Below, piece after piece: positions 62,550 through 64,000 of a stretch of DNA of 64,000 nucleotides (position 1 is its first letter; each line of letters starts with the position of its first letter). The position numbers and the translations under genes were made by a program. Origin of the DNA: Oxalobacteraceae bacterium OTU3CAMAD1 (GTDB lineage: Bacteria > Pseudomonadota > Gammaproteobacteria > Burkholderiales > Burkholderiaceae_D); NCBI GenBank assembly GCA_024123915.1, contig CP099650.1:5952001-6016000 (forward strand). Direction: 5' to 3'. The notes under the pieces are model-generated. The model was not told the DNA's origin. It did no database searches and worked only from the letters and a program-made list of their open reading frames with translations.

Positions 62550-64000
62550 TCATCCGTCCCGCGTGGTTCAACCTTGTTCGCCGAGGCCAATTGGCGCTCG
62601 CGCTCCATATTGCGCTCCATCTGCTGCTTGGCCGGCACATACTGTTTGGGCCAACCGACCGCCGTATAACCCAGCTTCGCCGCCTCGCACAGCGTCCACG
62701 CCGGGTTGGCCAGGTGCGGCCGTCCCACCGCGCACAAATCGGCGCGTCCGGCCGCGATGATGCCGTTGGCGTGATCCGCCTCGAAAATCGAACCCACGGC
62801 GATCGCGCCGATGCCGGCCTCGTTGCGTATCCGGTCCGCGAACGGCGTCTGGAACATGCGCCCGTACACCGGTTTTTCCAGCTTGCTCACCTGCCCCGAC
62901 GAACAATCGATCATATCGGCGCCGGCCGCCTTGAACAAGCGCGCGATGCGCACCGCGTCGTCCGGCGTGATGCCGCCGTCGACCCAGTCGTGGGCCGAAA
63001 TACGCACGCTCATCGGCTTGTGGCGCGGCCACGCGGCGCGCATGGCCGCGAATACCCGTAACGGATAACGGCAGCGGTTTTCCAGGCTGCCCCCATACTC
63101 GTCGCCACGCTCGTTGGTCAGCGGCGAGATGAACGACGACAGCAGATAGCCGTGCGCGCAGTGCAGCTCCACCCAGTCGAAGCCCGCTTCGTCCGCCGCC
63201 CGCGTGGCGCGCACGAAATCGCCTTCGATGCGGTCCATGTCGGCCAGGGTCATCGCCCGCGCGGTCTGCGAGACGCCGGCCAGGTACTGCTGCGGCGAGG
63301 CCGAGACCAGCGGCCAGTTGCCGGTCTCCAGCGGCCGGTCGATGCCGTCCCACATGGCGCGGGTCGAGCCCTTGGCGCCGGCGTGGCCCAGCTGCACGGC
63401 GATGTGCGCGTCGCTGTTTCGATGGACGAAATCGACGATGCGCCGCCAGGCTTGGGTATGCTCCGGAGCGTACAGCCCCGGACAGGCCGGCGTGATGCGG
63501 GCGTCGGCCGATACGCAGGTCATCTCGGCGAACACCATCGCCGCCCCGCCCATCGCCCGCGCGCCGAGGTGCGCCAGGTGATAGTCGCCGACGACGCCGT
63601 CGACCGCGCTGTACTGCGCCATCGGCGACACCACGATGCGGTTCTTCAGCACCAGGTTGCGCACCTTGAACGGTGTGAACATCGGCGGCACGTGGATCGC
63701 GGCGGGGCCGGCCGGCGCCGGCAAACCCGCCTGTTCGAAGGCGCGGGCCGCGAACCAATCCTCGTAACCGGACACATATGCCGCGTCGCGCAGGCGCAGG
63801 TTTTCGTGCGACAGCCGCTGGCTGCGCGTCAGCATCGAGTAGGCGAATTGCGGCGCCTCCATCGCCGAGTAGCGCTCGACGTTCTCGAACCATTCCATCG
63901 AGTTGCGCGCCGCGCTTTGCAGCTTGGTCACCTCGACCGCGCGCGCCTCCTGGTAGGCCGCCAGCGCAGCCTCCGCATCGTCCTCACGACCAAAGCAGCG
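62546..64000 (-). CDS. Bifunctional aromatic-CoA monooxygenase/OYE reductase, N-terminal half outside window
   Basis: The visible 484 residues run in frame without a stop to the window edge. They begin with the end of a flavin monooxygenase domain ([20 protein letters not shown]). About residue 100 on is a complete Old Yellow Enzyme domain: [70 protein letters not shown] and VGRPHLANP. The combination is that of 2-aminobenzoyl-CoA monooxygenase/reductase and salicylyl-CoA 5-hydroxylase/oxidoreductase. The monooxygenase hydroxylates the CoA-thioester ring and the reductase part can reduce it. It overlaps the SDR start by ATGA. A GTG at 63931 is an internal codon, not the start. Confidence 0.9.
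   Translation of the reverse strand, partial: RCFGREDDAEAALAAYQEARAVEVTKLQSAARNSMEWFENVERYSAMEAPQFAYSMLTRSQRLSHENLRLRDAAYVSGYEDWFAARAFEQAGLPAPAGPAAIHVPPMFTPFKVRNLVLKNRIVVSPMAQYSAVDGVVGDYHLAHLGARAMGGAAMVFAEMTCVSADARITPACPGLYAPEHTQAWRRIVDFVHRNSDAHIAVQLGHAGAKGSTRAMWDGIDRPLETGNWPLVSASPQQYLAGVSQTARAMTLADMDRIEGDFVRATRAADEAGFDWVELHCAHGYLLSSFISPLTNERGDEYGGSLENRCRYPLRVFAAMRAAWPRHKPMSVRISAHDWVDGGITPDDAVRIARLFKAAGADMIDCSSGQVSKLEKPVYGRMFQTPFADRIRNEAGIGAIAVGSIFEADHANGIIAAGRADLCAVGRPHLANPAWTLCEAAKLGYTAVGWPKQYVPAKQQMERNMERERQLASANKVEPRGTDE

Overview
The window is a high-GC stretch of a Gram-negative chromosome. An exosortase-B/EpsDEFGL exopolysaccharide locus, several PEP-CTERM proteins, an ExeM/NucH-type nuclease and a CoA-dependent aromatic pathway point to a betaproteobacterium, most likely Oxalobacteraceae (Massilia/Duganella/Janthinobacterium group). 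That placement is inference from gene content, not from a marker gene.

Layout. (1) 1-8478, minus strand: a tightly coupled secretion operon (gspG-gspF-gspE, then four small pilM/N/O/P-like platform proteins, a lipoprotein secretin and a second pseudopilin cut by the window edge). (2) 8878-17300, plus strand: a two-gene module (PEP-CTERM protein followed by a large secreted S8 protease) present twice in tandem. (3) 17418-30226: sugar-nucleotide and surface genes. Two almost identical manC copies (17418-18827 and 27666-29075) enclose a GT2 glycosyltransferase, a WecG-type glycosyltransferase fused to a STAS domain, an extracellular nuclease plus PEP-CTERM gene behind a probable Pho box, a TIGR03790-type protein and a further PEP-CTERM gene. 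A sugar nucleotidyltransferase heads the second manC. (4) 30906-34166, plus strand: a secreted protein of unknown function (SDGHAD motif), a serine-acetyltransferase-like protein and galE. (5) 51400 down to 34256, minus strand: one long exopolysaccharide operon, epsL, WcaJ-type initiating transferase, epsD, epsE, epsF, epsG, a fused exosortase B-EpsI, Wzx-like flippase, pyruvyltransferase, GT14, GT2, Wzy/ligase-like polymerase, acyltransferase and GT4. (6) 51435-53590: uup-type ABC-F ATPase and tRNA-Arg(CCT). (7) 53923-58706: a paralogue of the SDGHAD protein and two acyltransferases, one with a SGNH domain. (8) 58723-64000, minus strand: an aromatic acyl-CoA pathway operon (monooxygenase/OYE reductase, SDR, MarR, crotonase, acyl-CoA dehydrogenase, Rid protein), best explained as 2-aminobenzoyl-CoA or salicylyl-CoA degradation.

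How it works together. WcaJ loads the first sugar on undecaprenyl phosphate, the GTs extend it, pyruvyl- and acyltransferases decorate it, Wzx flips it, Wzy polymerises it, and EpsF/EpsG/EpsE/EpsL/EpsD control length and export. ManC, the nucleotidyltransferase and GalE supply GDP-mannose-type and UDP-galactose-type precursors. The exosortase should process the four PEP-CTERM proteins, which are secreted into the same matrix. The two SDGHAD paralogues sit at both ends of the polysaccharide region and are good candidates for uncharacterised matrix or polysaccharide-acting proteins. I saw no CRISPR array, rRNA, transposase or phage gene.
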